Assembly (NCBI GenBank): GCA_030141605.1
Contig: JAQGDQ010000253.1
Span: 183,411 to 247,410 of the forward strand
DNA: 64,000 bases
Direction of reading: 5' to 3'
From: Tubiluchus corallicola
Taxonomy: Eukaryota > Priapulida > Priapulimorpha > Priapulimorphida > Tubiluchidae
Under the pieces are notes generated by a model. The model saw only the letters and a list, made by a program, of their open reading frames with translations. It was not told the origin of the DNA and did no database searches. Position 1 is the stretch's first letter, and each line of letters starts with the position of its first letter. A program made the position numbers and the translations under genes. Positions 36,201-46,535 of this stretch are shown piece after piece.

Positions 36201-39200
36201 TATGCTTTTTTACAAAAGCAAATAATACCTTTAATTGGTCCCGTTCAGTTTGTATCACAGCAAGTTTTTCAATTTCTCCAGTAAGCTCCTGCTTTTCTTT
36301 TTCATGTAGCTTTTTAAGATCGAAAAGCTGCTTGTGCACATCTTCTTGTTCAGATTCAGACTATAGGCAAATAAAAAAACTGCAGATTTAGTACTACACG
36401 GTGTCTAGACAAGTCAGCGAGTTCAAGTAAAATAAATAATTCTATAACTGATAACAAAACAAAAAAGAACTTGCAACAATAAGTTCTTCTTTCACTTTTT
36501 GTAGATTTCCACTTTCTACATATTAAACTGAAATTACTGAAAAATGTCAACAATGCTTTTGTTGCATTCAAATTAAACGAAACGGTGAATACCTGTTTTA
36601 ACTGTTCTAGCTCTTCTTTCAATCTCTTAATCTCCGCAGTTTGCTGCGCTTTCTGTTTTAGTGCCTTTTTATCAGTTCTGCTAGCACTCAATTTTGCATC
36701 TTCCAGACCCTATTAAAATGACACGTATACCTTTACAAATGCATAAAGATTTTAATCTAGACATTGAGGATCCATTCAGATCACTACTCAGAGCTTTTCA
36801 GTCATACTTTAGTCCAGTTTCAAATCAACATGATCATTACACAAGATATTCAGTCGAAAACTATGTACTCCCCCTTCCAAAAACAAATATAATGAAACAG
36901 TCATCAAAATATAATGCTATTAAACTATGGTCATCAATTCCGCGTGAAATGAAAACTCTTAATCTTTATCAATTTAAAAAAGCATCAAAGAATTACCTAC
37001 TACAACGGTATAATTAACTCACAATTTTACTCATCCTGATCTTAAGTTACTAACAAAACTTATTTTGTTCTAATGTACGTTATAACTGATGAAAATGTAA
37101 TGTTAATTGTCAATTGTTTCACTTATCTGGAGGAGGACTCGAAAGCTCAATGCTCGTTCCCCCTCCCCTCACAGTAACTCGCATAGTTTATTTTTTTTTC
37201 AATGTTGTATCAATGTATATGTATGTTTGAGTTGCTGTGGAATAAAATCATAATTCATAATTCTAACTACACAAAAGCGTGCAGGAAAAAGATAGCACAT
37301 AATTTCTCAGAAATAAAAGAAAAGTAGTGCTATGATCACATAGTTGTGACAGTATTTTCAATTTTTTTTAACTAGCAGCTAGTAAACAACTCAAGAAGCT
37401 TAGCAGCTAATTTCCACATTGCACAAATGGCTAAAAACGAGAAGCCAAAAAAATTATTTGGGTCATTTGGTTAAAAAGAATATTGAAGAATACGTTCTAG
37501 GGCACTCTTTTCACGACAAAGATGAAAGTGTAACCATTTTCACTATATTTTAAACTGGAGAAAAACTATTGCTTGGATAAGTTCATTTTTACCAAAAACA
37601 CAAGATACTTCGTACTAAATTACACCCATCACTTTGTAATGCCATCCGCACCTACAGTAAGACACAGCAAGTAATTCCTTATCGCTTACAAGCTTAATTA
37701 ACGATGGTCTATAAAAAGTAACACTATCAAATTGACAAAATTATTTCAAAATTTGCAAATGCAAAATCCCATACCTTATCTTTAGCTTCACATTCTGATT
37801 GTAGCGCATCAAATTTCTGTTTCCATTCAGTATCTGCAGCTGCAAATTTCTCCTGAATATCCACCAGCTGTTGTTTGGCAAGATCGAGTTGTTCATTGAG
37901 ATCTCTCGATAAGCGCTCTTTTTCTTGGATCTCTTTTTGCAGGACTTCAATAACCTGGTAAACAAAGGAGAATAATCATAAACGTTCTCGTTAACTCACT
38001 CAGATTGTCGAAGTAACAAAAAACCATCAGTCACATTGAGCCTGCCAAGTTTTAATCTAACAAGTGGTCTTTTAATATATAACAACAATACTGAGAAAGT
38101 GATTGTTGAGCAAGATGATTAAGTTCACAAAATACATGGTAACTGATAAGTAATATAAATAGATCCATGTTAATTATGTTCACAGTGAAATTTACAAGCA
38201 ATATACACATACATACTTCAAAACTTGTCAAGAAATGAAAGTCATAGAAAACAACCCCAAAAATGCAAGACTTAGAGAAACAGAAACCACTTCCAGTGGT
38301 CAGAAATAAAATATAAATTCACATTACTTGCTCTTTGCCTTGAAGCACAATTGTAGTTTCCTGGAGACGCCGGTCTGTGTCGTGCAATGTCTCACCCTGT
38401 AAACGGTCAGCGTGTTGAAGTTCGACCAACTGCTTTTCCTTCTGTTCTAACAATGCAAGGGTTTCATCAACTTTCTTTTGTGATTCCTAGAAAGAGATAT
38501 ACAGCTAGAGATTCCTATCTTTATATACACACTAAATTACTTAGTTTGTAAATTTTACAACGCATAAGAAACGGTTCTCGATTTCGGGGCAGACGTTTCA
38601 CAACTAGTTGATTGTTCATGATGTAGCCGAATACAGCAGATAGAAAAATAAAATAATATCTCAAAATGCAAAACAACTTGCAATATTTCAACTAAATTGG
38701 CACACATTCTTATTAAGAATATGCACTAATTTTATAGATGATAGCACGTTTTTAGCAAATAATTTATAGAATACAACACATGCGGAAGAATAAAAAGGTG
38801 CTTACTGAGACTACAATTACATTGGTTGTACTTTTCTTTTAAAGACCATACTATTACCAAAATGTTGTTAATTTACACTGACGTACAAATTTCGAATACT
38901 TGTTAAAAATAGCTCATTTATTACCATTAGCAAATCTGAATAGTTTGTTACTTCTACCTGAAATTCCTGTACTTGTAAAGCTACATTTTCTTCAGACTCC
39001 TCAACTTTTTTTGATAAAGATGTAATCATTGTTGCTTGATCTAGAATAGTCTGTTCCTTTTTCTTTGCTTCTTCTTGCATAATCTTAAAACAACAAATTA
39101 TGCATTTACATCTACTGCAGTAAATTAATTTTTACAACTGACACCCAGAGCTAACAAGCTAATCTGTTAAAAAACTACCAGTTAACAAGTGCAGTTTTCA

Positions 39201-42200
39201 AATGGTACTTAATAGGTTCACATAAATTTCCTCTATTTTACATAGTAACATTTTTGGTCTACAATATTAATTTATCCTTTACATATTAAAGAGCTTGAAA
39301 AAAGTAAATCTTCGACATCTCAAATAAAACAAACTGGATGTTTACTTTCAGGTTCTGAATTTTTTTTATTAATTTTGAGTTGTTATTCTGCAGATTTTAC
39401 ACTTTATATTAATGTTCACTATTATATTTAAAAATATTCAGCATTGATCAAAAATTCTAGTTATACAAAAATCATGCTAGGGCTAGGAAAATGATAATCT
39501 TAATCGTAAATATTCATTTCAAAAACCTTTTTTGCAGAGCACGTAAGCCCAAATTTGGAAAAGTTTACTATCTCCAAAACCCCCAAACCAGACACCATTT
39601 TTCGGGAGCTAAACATCTAGCTCTGCACAGATGCTAGCATAATGTCTGTGACCGATAAATAATTGCCAAGCGGCATAACAAAAAGGAAGTGCCACCAGTG
39701 GTTTTTAACAAGCAAATACCTCATTGCTTGTATTTTTCATAAAAAAATATTACAACACTCCCTGTGTATATTTTATTTATGAATCTATGCACACTGTTTT
39801 ATTTCTTTCTTTTATACTTTATTAGATTACTTACACACTATCATATAAACAAGTAAACTGGTACAAGTTTCATGAATCAAATCTAGTATGTACCAGTGAA
39901 AATGTCTGACATGACGACATTCTTGGGCAGCATGCTGGTGAACGTGCATCACAACTTAAGATCAAATTAGCTTTAGCATAAGATTCACATTATGCAGAAA
40001 ACATTACAATTTTGGCTTAGCACTATTTGGCTATTTTGGAATAGATCATTGGATTGTATTCAATGACCATTATTGGTAGCACTAACATTAACATATAATT
40101 GCATTGAATGTTTTCATTGTGCTTCCAAGAATCAGTTTTTTAAACACACTTTCTGATTTGTACCGGACAACTTGGATATCTGTACCACACAGTCATACAG
40201 ATACTACTTGCACTAAGCTTACTTGTATTGCGAGATCACGAGTATGCAAAACTTCTTCGGTTTCCTTGATTCTTTCTTGTAGATCCAGTGTAATTTTTTC
40301 ATGATCTAAAATCTTCTGGTTTTGTTCAATTATCTTTCTGTCTTTGTAAACCATCTGTGCATACATCTCTTTCATTTGGGCCGTCTCTTCAGTTTCCTAA
40401 TTAAAGATAAGTTAATAACATTTCGTTGTTGAGTGCAGTCTGTTCTTGGCATACCTATGGACAAAAGAACTCTGAAACCTTTGGCGACCACAGATCAAAT
40501 GCAAATAGCGAAATTATGCAAAGTACACTTAATTACAATTAAGTTTCTATGTAGTGCTAATCTGTGACCATCAGATTCAACTAAGACCAAGACTTGTAAA
40601 ATTGCATTACACACCTTTATTTACAATTTCCTTAACCCTTTTGCTATATGAAACATGTGCAACTATCTTATTTGTGTCTTACCTGAGTATCATTTTGAGC
40701 AACATCACTAGTGTCAACAGTCGCAGAAGCAGCAGATTCTTGTTCAGTCTCCATGGCAACAGCTTCCATCGTTTTCATCTTAACCAACTCGTTTTCTCTA
40801 GCCAGCAACTGTGCTTCAATGGTGTTGGCTCTCTGTTCTAGATCAATTATAATGGCATCTTTTCTTCGCAGTTCTTCAGCCATGGCTGATATTTGCTTCT
40901 CTTTGTCCTCCAACTAAACAAATAAATCTGCATGTTACAGGAATATTTTCTAAACACAAAGAAACATAAAAGTCAGTTGCATTTGCCTAGAACTGCTACC
41001 ACTATAATTAAATTCAATAGTATGATTTAGGAATGCTAAATAATATACTAACAAATGTTCAGCAAGTTGTAAACTTTAAGAACTCTGTCTTAATGACCTG
41101 AACAAGAAAAAAATCATCAAAAGCTTTTACATTAACACCCAGTGCAGGGCAAATAGTCTCCCCCCCCCAACCCCACATAGTCCAGTGATATCAAATGTTA
41201 TAAAAATAATTTTACATTAGCGCTACAAAGTAAAGTTATTGGTGATAAGTTACAATCGTGTTTGCAAGAAGCAATTGAAAATAGACTATGGTACCTAGGC
41301 TTCTTATCTGTCTAAAGTATTTTGTACACAACCACTACAAAAAATGATAAACATGTGAATTCTCTTGCAAAGAAAACAACATCGGTGAATATAAATAAAT
41401 CTGTTGGTGTCAACATTAATTTTGCTTACTGCTAACAATACAGGGTAGATTAGTTCAAATCTACAGCTTTTTACACATTTTTAGATGTTCACATTTTACC
41501 AAAGCATATAATTGCAAACATACATCACTCTTTGTGAGTTCGTTGGATGTTATATATTACATGATCGGGCACACAATGGAAACACGAACTACCAATGGTT
41601 TACAGAGTGGCAGAATAAAACCCATTATAAGGATTACCTTCTAAATTGAGACACTGAGCTGATAGATGGGCCTTAAATGTAGTGTGAATAATCTGAGTGA
41701 ATTATGCCGGGATTTCTGTGGAAGCATCCTACATCATTTCTCAATAAAAAAGAATGTGGCAGTTCGACAGAATGTGGCAGTTCGACAGATAAATGCGCCC
41801 ATGAGCATTTTTGATGGTGGATACTCATCTGTTTACTAATCGAGCCCAGACATGCTTAACTCTCCCTCCTCTAATCAGTAATGTCCAGTGCACACATTAA
41901 AAATTAATACCGCAAACAAGCATCGTTATAGCAGATTACTCAACAGCTTGTGTAAGTAGAAGTCACATGACTAACAACAAAGTAATATGCATAAGGCAAG
42001 TATCACCAGATTTGCTCAATTACCTTTTTCTTCAGCAGAACATTCTTCCCTCTGTCAAGTTTTTCACCTTGTTGAGAGCTACCATCACCATCAAGTGTTG
42101 GCGTACTGCTGCGACTCTAAATAAAACAAATTGTCTAGCCAATCTTTGTCACCAAAAAGACTCAAAGAAGTAAACAGCTGGTCAAAAATCATGAAGCCGC

Positions 42201-43898
42201 TAAAACTCAGAAACGAGTCTCAACTTTCTTCTTCACCTAAGTATAAAATACTGTCGACTAGCATCAACAACAGGTAAAATGGTAGTGCAGGGATGAGAAT
42301 GACAAATTGCAAAAAACTCTGAAACAGGCCGGGGATTTGGGCGCCGTGTAGGCCCCCATGGGGGTTCAATGGGGCAAAGCCCCCTTGCAGCCAGCAACAA
42401 ATTGCAATTTTGTGACCTCTAAGTGGACTTAAAATATCAGTTACCTTGTTTCATGAATAATTTAAAATACCCAACTATCAAGGATACACAATACCAAAAA
42501 GTATATAAAAACTGTTTGCAATCGACTCAAATAACTCCGCACAATTGATTCTATATTTTTATACATAGAGATATACACGTGGTTATACTGATGTATGTGA
42601 TTTAAACAAAGTAACGGCCTGCCAACTAGCAGTCAGCTTGTGAAATAATGTACTGGGTCCGTAAAAATTTTCTTAACGAATTTACGCGATTTACAAAAAT
42701 GGCACTACTGGTCTTCCAAAAACTCGGAATTCCGCGTATCCGCAGAAGTCTGTTTTAATTCTAGTGGTACATACTTCATCAGTAGAGCCTGTACTCTTTG
42801 CTTCTTTCAACTCCTTTTCGAGCTTTGCTACTTTAGCTTTATTCTGCAGCTTAAACTTGGAAAACTTGGCTTTTTCTTCTGTAAGCTCTCTCTTCTGTTC
42901 CTGCAGAATAAAAATAAACCAAATATTAGCAAGGCCTTATAATTCTTACAATATTATAAACCTGTAACAGTTGCTTTTTAGTGACCTAAATTATGACACA
43001 TATATACATATATACTATACATTATACATCACCGAACAAAACACACAGTCTTGTGTACACACAGAACGAACATACACAAGTTTTTTGTGTATATTTTGTT
43101 CAGTAATGTATAGTATATAGGCCCAATATATGTATAATGTATGTATGTGATATACCTATATGATTTATAATATGTATATAATATATTCATATTATTCACT
43201 TATCCTCCCTTGACTAACCTGCACCTCTAACCAAATTCATCTCTATACACATCATGATACTATGCCTTCCCTTTTTTCATCTAACCCTTTCACACTATCA
43301 ATTTTATGAAAGCTTGTAAACGGAATACAATGTCAAAACCATACGTTCCAGTACAATAAAATATTTCAGAATTGGATGCCTACTGATTCATAAATCTCAT
43401 GGGTAATTATGTGAAAAACAGCACTTTTAGGATTAAGACATTGCTAGTTTGTAAAATAATAAAAAGTCAATAATAAATAAGTTATCTCTATATGAAGTGA
43501 TTCTTGTGAGATTTTCTCTTTGAAAAAACAACAAAACCAATAATTTAATCTTTAAAAATGTGTCCTCTGGCTCTTGTTTTCTAACAAATTTTTCTCAGCC
43601 ACAAATTAGTGACTTTATTTTTATTATTACATTCCATTTACATGTTTATATATTTTTTAGCAGAAATATTAGAGAAATCATATGTTGAGTTAAAAGTTCA
43701 GTGATTACAGCAATTGTTCTCTCTTTATCAGCCGATGTTTGCTCATTTTGTCGCAAGAGAGACTTTAGTTGTTCATTCTGCAGTTGAAACTGTTCAAGTT
43801 GCTCGCGGACATCTGACGAAGCACCTGCTGGGCCACTCTCATTCGTGTCACCACGAAACCCCCACATATTCTTATCTCGAGGACACCATATGAATCAC
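11060..43898 (-). CDS. GOLGB1-like: giant coiled-coil golgin, giantin (GOLGB1)-like, 19 coding exons
   Basis: I rebuilt coding exons, 5' to 3': 43867-43709, 42900-42775, 42116-42024, 40913-40683, 40396-40223, 39083-38958, 38486-38328, 37954-37775, 36709-36593, 36360-36229, 35857-18582, 18251-18088, 17100-16943, 16264-16118, 15346-15245, 14530-14448, 13403-13208, 11599-11539, 11118-11060. All have AG/GT borders, and phases match through every junction to a stop after about 6,580 codons. The product is almost wholly heptad-rich coiled coil. The N-terminus (DVREQLEQF..LKSLLRQ..KAKVAKLEKEL) aligns in register with the start of vertebrate giantin, a Golgi membrane tether of about 3,260 residues. 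Giantin genes also have one very long exon. The length is about twice that of the vertebrate protein, partly because of an internal repeat array. No clear C-terminal membrane anchor is seen, unlike giantin. The coiled-coil nature is certain; orthology is inference from the N-terminus and architecture. Confidence 0.65.
11731..11765 (+). repeat. 5S-derived fragment
   Basis: CTACGAAGTTAAGCAACACG followed by GAGCCAGGTTAGCA matches the box A region of the 5S heads of the two SINE copies. It is an isolated fragment of about 35 bp in the intron between golgin exons 17 and 18. Confidence 0.55.
11813..12064 (+). repeat. tandem direct repeat, about 116 bp x2
   Basis: CACTTGGACAGAGTACTGCA and the following stretch to CTGATCTCTGCAAT occur at about 11,819-11,932 and again 136 bp later (to about 12,064), with only a few differences. 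It lies in the intron between golgin exons 17 and 18. No coding potential. Confidence 0.85.
17222..17675 (+). mobile_element. 5'-truncated LINE insertion with 14-bp target-site duplication
   Basis: The element is flanked by perfect direct repeats AAGTAGGTCAAACT at 17,208-17,221 and 17,676-17,689. It encodes one uninterrupted ORF2 C-terminus of about 147 codons, from about 17,229 to the TAA at 17,667. It runs NSFETKLLRCVLGISYW, NHITNDEVYRRAGLAGTLAD, RCRLEYLGHVARMARSRLP, ending ATCAGLPPPGGGSK. The 3' tail is an AAGT-type repeat (AGCAAGTAAGCAAGTAAGT). It is GC-rich against the AT-rich intron and lies antisense to the golgin gene, between exons 12 and 13. The intact frame and perfect duplication indicate a young insertion. 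Confidence 0.9.
18582..35857 (-). CDS. golgin exon 11, 17.3 kb, encodes residues about 500-6258
   Basis: A single open frame of 17,276 bp with no stop. The acceptor is TTTTATTTTGCAG at 35,858 and the donor CAG|GTACAT is at 18,582. The start phase is 0 and the end phase is 2, matching the neighbouring exons. It opens GDLQSSLEQLEAKNGML. The first and last thirds are irregular golgin/myosin-like coil; the middle (30,445-25,658) is the exact 14-residue repeat array. Short non-coil islands occur, for example TSVPSLCGSTN near 21,600 and TPKSTDTSEISPSETS near 19,400. The open reading frame on the same strand continues upstream of the acceptor to 35,980. Confidence 0.9.
25658..30445 (-). repeat. 114-unit coding array of a 42-bp (14-residue) repeat
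   Basis: The span is 4,788 bp, exactly 114 x 42 bp, and the phase holds at both ends with no indel. A typical unit is AKEAVELQLEATVK, with consensus (A)(K)(E)(A/S)(V/I)..QL(E/K)(E)A(.)(.). Units come in higher-order sets such as AKEAIVVQLEATVK, AKEDVTLQLEEAEH, ARESIGSQLKEALN, ANEAVKLELQETVS. Units at the margins are more diverged (for example SKDSIKAQLETSLR near the N-terminal end) and central ones are nearly identical, as expected for growth by unequal exchange in the middle. Fourteen residues equal two heptads, so the helix register is kept. It covers about residues 2304-3899. Confidence 0.95.
26681..28551 (-). repeat. recent block duplication inside the array, period 966 bp
   Basis: Sequence 26,681-27,585 is repeated at 27,647-28,551, an offset of 966 bp = 23 units of 42 bp. 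By eye I found one substitution: the lysine codon in ARKAVELQLE versus isoleucine in ARIAVELQLE (T/A within CAGCTTTTCTGG versus CAGCTATTCTGG). The frame is preserved. The near-identity indicates a very recent event, a gene-conversion tract, or an assembly error. Confidence 0.85.
35858..35961 (-). other. possible alternative 5' extension of golgin exon 11
   Basis: The intron just upstream of exon 11 stays open in the exon's frame. It encodes KAILELEAISVIEANLSVIT, which resembles the exon's own REL-EEAKSVIEAKLNVVAD about 545 bp further on. A second acceptor, ATATCCATACAG, ends at 35,962 in phase 0 and would add 35 residues. The normal acceptor at 35,858 is much stronger. Confidence 0.35.
36229..43867 (-). 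CDS. golgin N-terminal exons 1-10 (residues 1-499)
   Basis: Ten small exons of 93-231 bp, every one of them phase 0, which suggests growth by exon shuffling or insertion of heptad blocks. Exon 1 (ATG at 43,867, MWGFRGDTNESGP) is preceded by TTTTTAG at 43,899, so a non-coding 5' exon probably lies upstream. The exon 1 donor (GTAATC) is weak. Exon 3 (42,116-42,024) is the only non-coil segment, beginning SRSSTPTLDGDGSS. Exon 4 ends in an acidic/Ala-Ser linker (ESAASATVDTSDVAQNDTQ). The others encode charged coil. Confidence 0.8.
36790..37262 (+). mobile_element. 5'-truncated LINE: ORF2 C-terminus and 3' UTR
   Basis: The plus-strand frame ending at 37,017 encodes YFSPVSNQHDHYTRYS and then KYNAIKLWSSIPREMKTLNL, QFKKASKNYLL, the typical end of CR1/L2-type ORF2. 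About 245 bp of 3' UTR follows. It includes a GGAGGAGGAC/GTTCCCCCTCC hairpin-like pair and ends GGAATAAAATCATAATTCAT. It is antisense to the golgin gene, in the intron between exons 8 and 9, starting within about 100 bp of the exon 9 acceptor. The 5' limit is uncertain because the open frame runs back to 36,712. Confidence 0.75.
42335..42415 (+). repeat. GC-rich palindromic patch
   Basis: GGCCCCCATGGGGGTT followed by GGGGCAAAGCCCCC is an inverted, strongly GC-rich island in AT-rich intron 2. It is probably a remnant of a repetitive element; no ends can be defined. Confidence 0.4.
43005..43125. repeat. fold-back inverted repeat in golgin intron 1
   Basis: The arm ATATACTATACATTATACAT...GAACAAAACACAC pairs with GTGTATATTTTGTTCAGTAA followed by TGTATAGTATAT. 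An inner pair, CTTGTGTA...TACACAAG, sits inside it. The arms are about 35 bp and imperfect. It could be a short fold-back MITE or a hairpin. Confidence 0.6.
43872..43889 (-). promoter_or_regulatory. 5-codon upstream ORF before the golgin start
   Basis: In the inferred 5' UTR of exon 1, ATGGTGTCCTCGAGATAA encodes MVSSR and stops 4 bp before the main ATG at 43,867. It may dampen translation. It depends on the UTR exon beginning at 43,898 as inferred from the TTTTTAG acceptor. Confidence 0.4.
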
Positions 43899-46535
43899 CT
43901 AAAAATTAATAAAAATAATCAGAACAAGTATAACCTTCCCTTACTACAGTGCTAATGCAATTGTACACTTATCCTCTTTTTGATGCTTTATTCTGTTTCC
44001 TTATATTCTGTTCTCTTTTCTACAGCTAATTCTGTTTTATATTATATTTGGTTGAGTATGATTGCATATTTTCTTTCCATTATATTTAGCTTATTTTTAT
44101 CATGCAAATTTTGTCGCCTTTATTGATTTTACTATTTTATACTTTATTTTCTACCTAATTTGATTTGATTCGGGTCTTGCATTTTACCTAATTGTTTCAC
44201 TTAGTTGTATCTTCACATATTTGATTGAATATCATTCACATTTTTCAATTTATTATATCAACACCGGTTTACTTGTCGCATAGTCTACTTACTTATCCAG
44301 CTTCCACGTATATTTTGCTCAATTTACAGACTTTTTCAGTTACAATTGACATTCTTCTACTCCATACAGCAGCAATAGTTTTTTTTACTATTTACACAAG
44401 TTAATCTGAGAAGGGTAGCCGACTTGACAACCAATTGGTTCTTCACTACCCTTCCTACCGCACCCCCTGATACTTTCATTATGCATATTTCATTAATTAC
44501 ATTTCATATTTACTTGTCCAGCCTATGAAGCCATAAGAGAAAAATATGAAGACAGGCTCTACAATTTTACCTTTCGAAAAAAAAATCACCTTTCTCCCTA
44601 CTCTGGTTATTCAATTCTGAGAACAAAATTGACCTAACTACCTTTGGAAAATTTATCACTGAATGTATACTGGAAACATTGTCTAAAATACAAATAATAG
44701 TTCAAAAGCAATAATGTAGGAATGCTGGCTACACAAAGATACTATAATTAGAATATATTTGATCATTATTATATATGTATATATATATATTGTAACTAGA
44801 TTAGTAAGTAAGTAAGTTAGCAAGTAAAAAATTTATTTGTCTCTGAATGTTACAAAATAAACAAAAGCAAAAAAACTAAAATAAAGATGTAAACGGGACG
44901 GGGTGAGGAAAAGACCAAGGGTCACCAAGTCAACCTTATCCAAATTGAAGAAAATTAAGTGACCAGTCAAGTAAGGTATGTACAAATGAAAATAATCAGC
45001 AACTTGACAAAACAAAGAACAATGAGGTAACGAGTTCAAATGAGTTTAAATTTAGAAACAGTAAATAAATTTGGCAATGAGAAGAGGCAAAATTTAAATT
45101 AGCAAACAAAATTAGAAAATTTAAACTCAACAAAAGCAAAAATTTGGATTTAACTCAAGAGATATAATTCATAGGAATAACCCAAAAGAAAAAACGAAAG
45201 CAATATCGAAGTACGTCAATTGTAGATTCATTGAGCAAAATATAGTCCCAGTAAAAATAATGAAAATGGCTCAGCGATAAACAACAAGAATAATGCTGAA
45301 TTTTTTCCAGACTATGTGAAGATTCAAAACTTCATATTAGATCAGTTAGACTTAGATTAGTTCCAAATTCTGTGATTGACTTTTGTACAAAGTATATTCA
45401 TTAACTCTAATATCATTGTCTGACATGTGATCATAAAAGCAAGCTCTTGGTTAATTTTGATGTTGTATATTGAACTAGTCAATGCATATCCCAGTTAATA
45501 ATAGTCATAATTATACTAATTAATATAAAGTTTTGCAATCTATAGTCATTAGTTATAGTATCTATTACTTCTAGCAAGTATCATTGGGCAGCAAAAATCT
45601 CAATCAGTTTGATTAATAATACAATTGCAATAGTCGATCTGTACCTCATAATTAATAGCTAGTATAATTAAGTAGAAGTACATCAGTTTTTTATGTCTAT
45701 ATGATAGCAATCTGTAGTTCTACCTGTATATAAATTTCTTTTTGTACTTACCAATGTATGTAATGTTAATTGCATATTTCCGCAACTGAATTGTAGTTTC
45801 CGACTTGTGTAGCTACCAATTTTAGTATGTACGCGACATCGTTGCGCAAAAAGCGAACCTAAAGTACTAGTAGTAGTACTAGTCCAAGAAACCCATGCGG
45901 GCGCAATTTGTGTATTAACCCATGAGACCACCCCCACAACTTGTAACTACGGCAGCTCATGCACTATGCCAATACATTCCGGCTCATTTTGTAGTATTAA
46001 TTGTACAAAAAATTGTAAAAATGAACAACATACTGAACAAACTCTACCCCTTCTACTCTCTTTGCCAACAATGCCATGTAAACTACTGGATACTGGAGAA
46101 TTTGCGGTGACATCTGGTGGGAAATGTTAAAGTTTCCAACCTAAAATAAACCCTCGATTAAAAGCAAAATACTGATGCAAATAATAATTATTCCAATTAC
46201 GTTTCTTTATCATGAAGTAACTTTTTAGCAGATTTGCAACCCCAACAAATTTTATTTACATGTTTCTTCCAAAATGTTAGAAAATTATTTTTATACATAT
46301 TTTTCGTAGGCATTTTCTTATTTTTTGTTATAATAATCAATTCACTCTCCTGAAAATCAGAATTTGGGACTCATTTTTATTACTCACAGTCACAAGACAA
46401 GACGAAAACAGTACTGAAATTACGCATTAGGTTGTGTGTTTGCGAAGTAGCAGTTGTTTCTCAAGATTAATGGGCCCTTAGGGGCTTCGCTGAGTATATT
46501 TTAAATTTAGACAATTACTGACCAAAATCAGCAAC
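43899..46535. other. divergent intergenic region between golgin and PINK1
   Basis: Repeat-rich. 44,000-44,540 read on the minus strand is related to 51,300-51,700 (see the repeat entry). 44,800-45,200 is an A-rich, repeat-like block beginning with AAGT repeats. I see no gene. Any promoters for the two divergent genes must lie here, but no motif is convincing. Confidence 0.4.
44000..44540 (-). repeat. dispersed repeat family C, copy 1
   Basis: On the minus strand this contains GGGGGTGCGGTAGGAAGGGT, ACCAATTGGTTG and TTGCTGCTGTATG, matching in order GGGGGTGCAAGAGAAAGGGT, ACCAATTGGTCT and GTGCTGCTGTTAA at 51,328-51,420. A similar A-rich continuation follows (TATGCAATCATACTCAACCA versus TATGCATGATAAACTCAAAC). 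Diverged copies; class unknown. Confidence 0.55.

Noticed and set aside
36694-36790. LINE sequence forming the splice acceptor of golgin exon 9
   Set aside because: Recognisable LINE sequence starts about 80 bp from the acceptor; the sequence between cannot be assigned.
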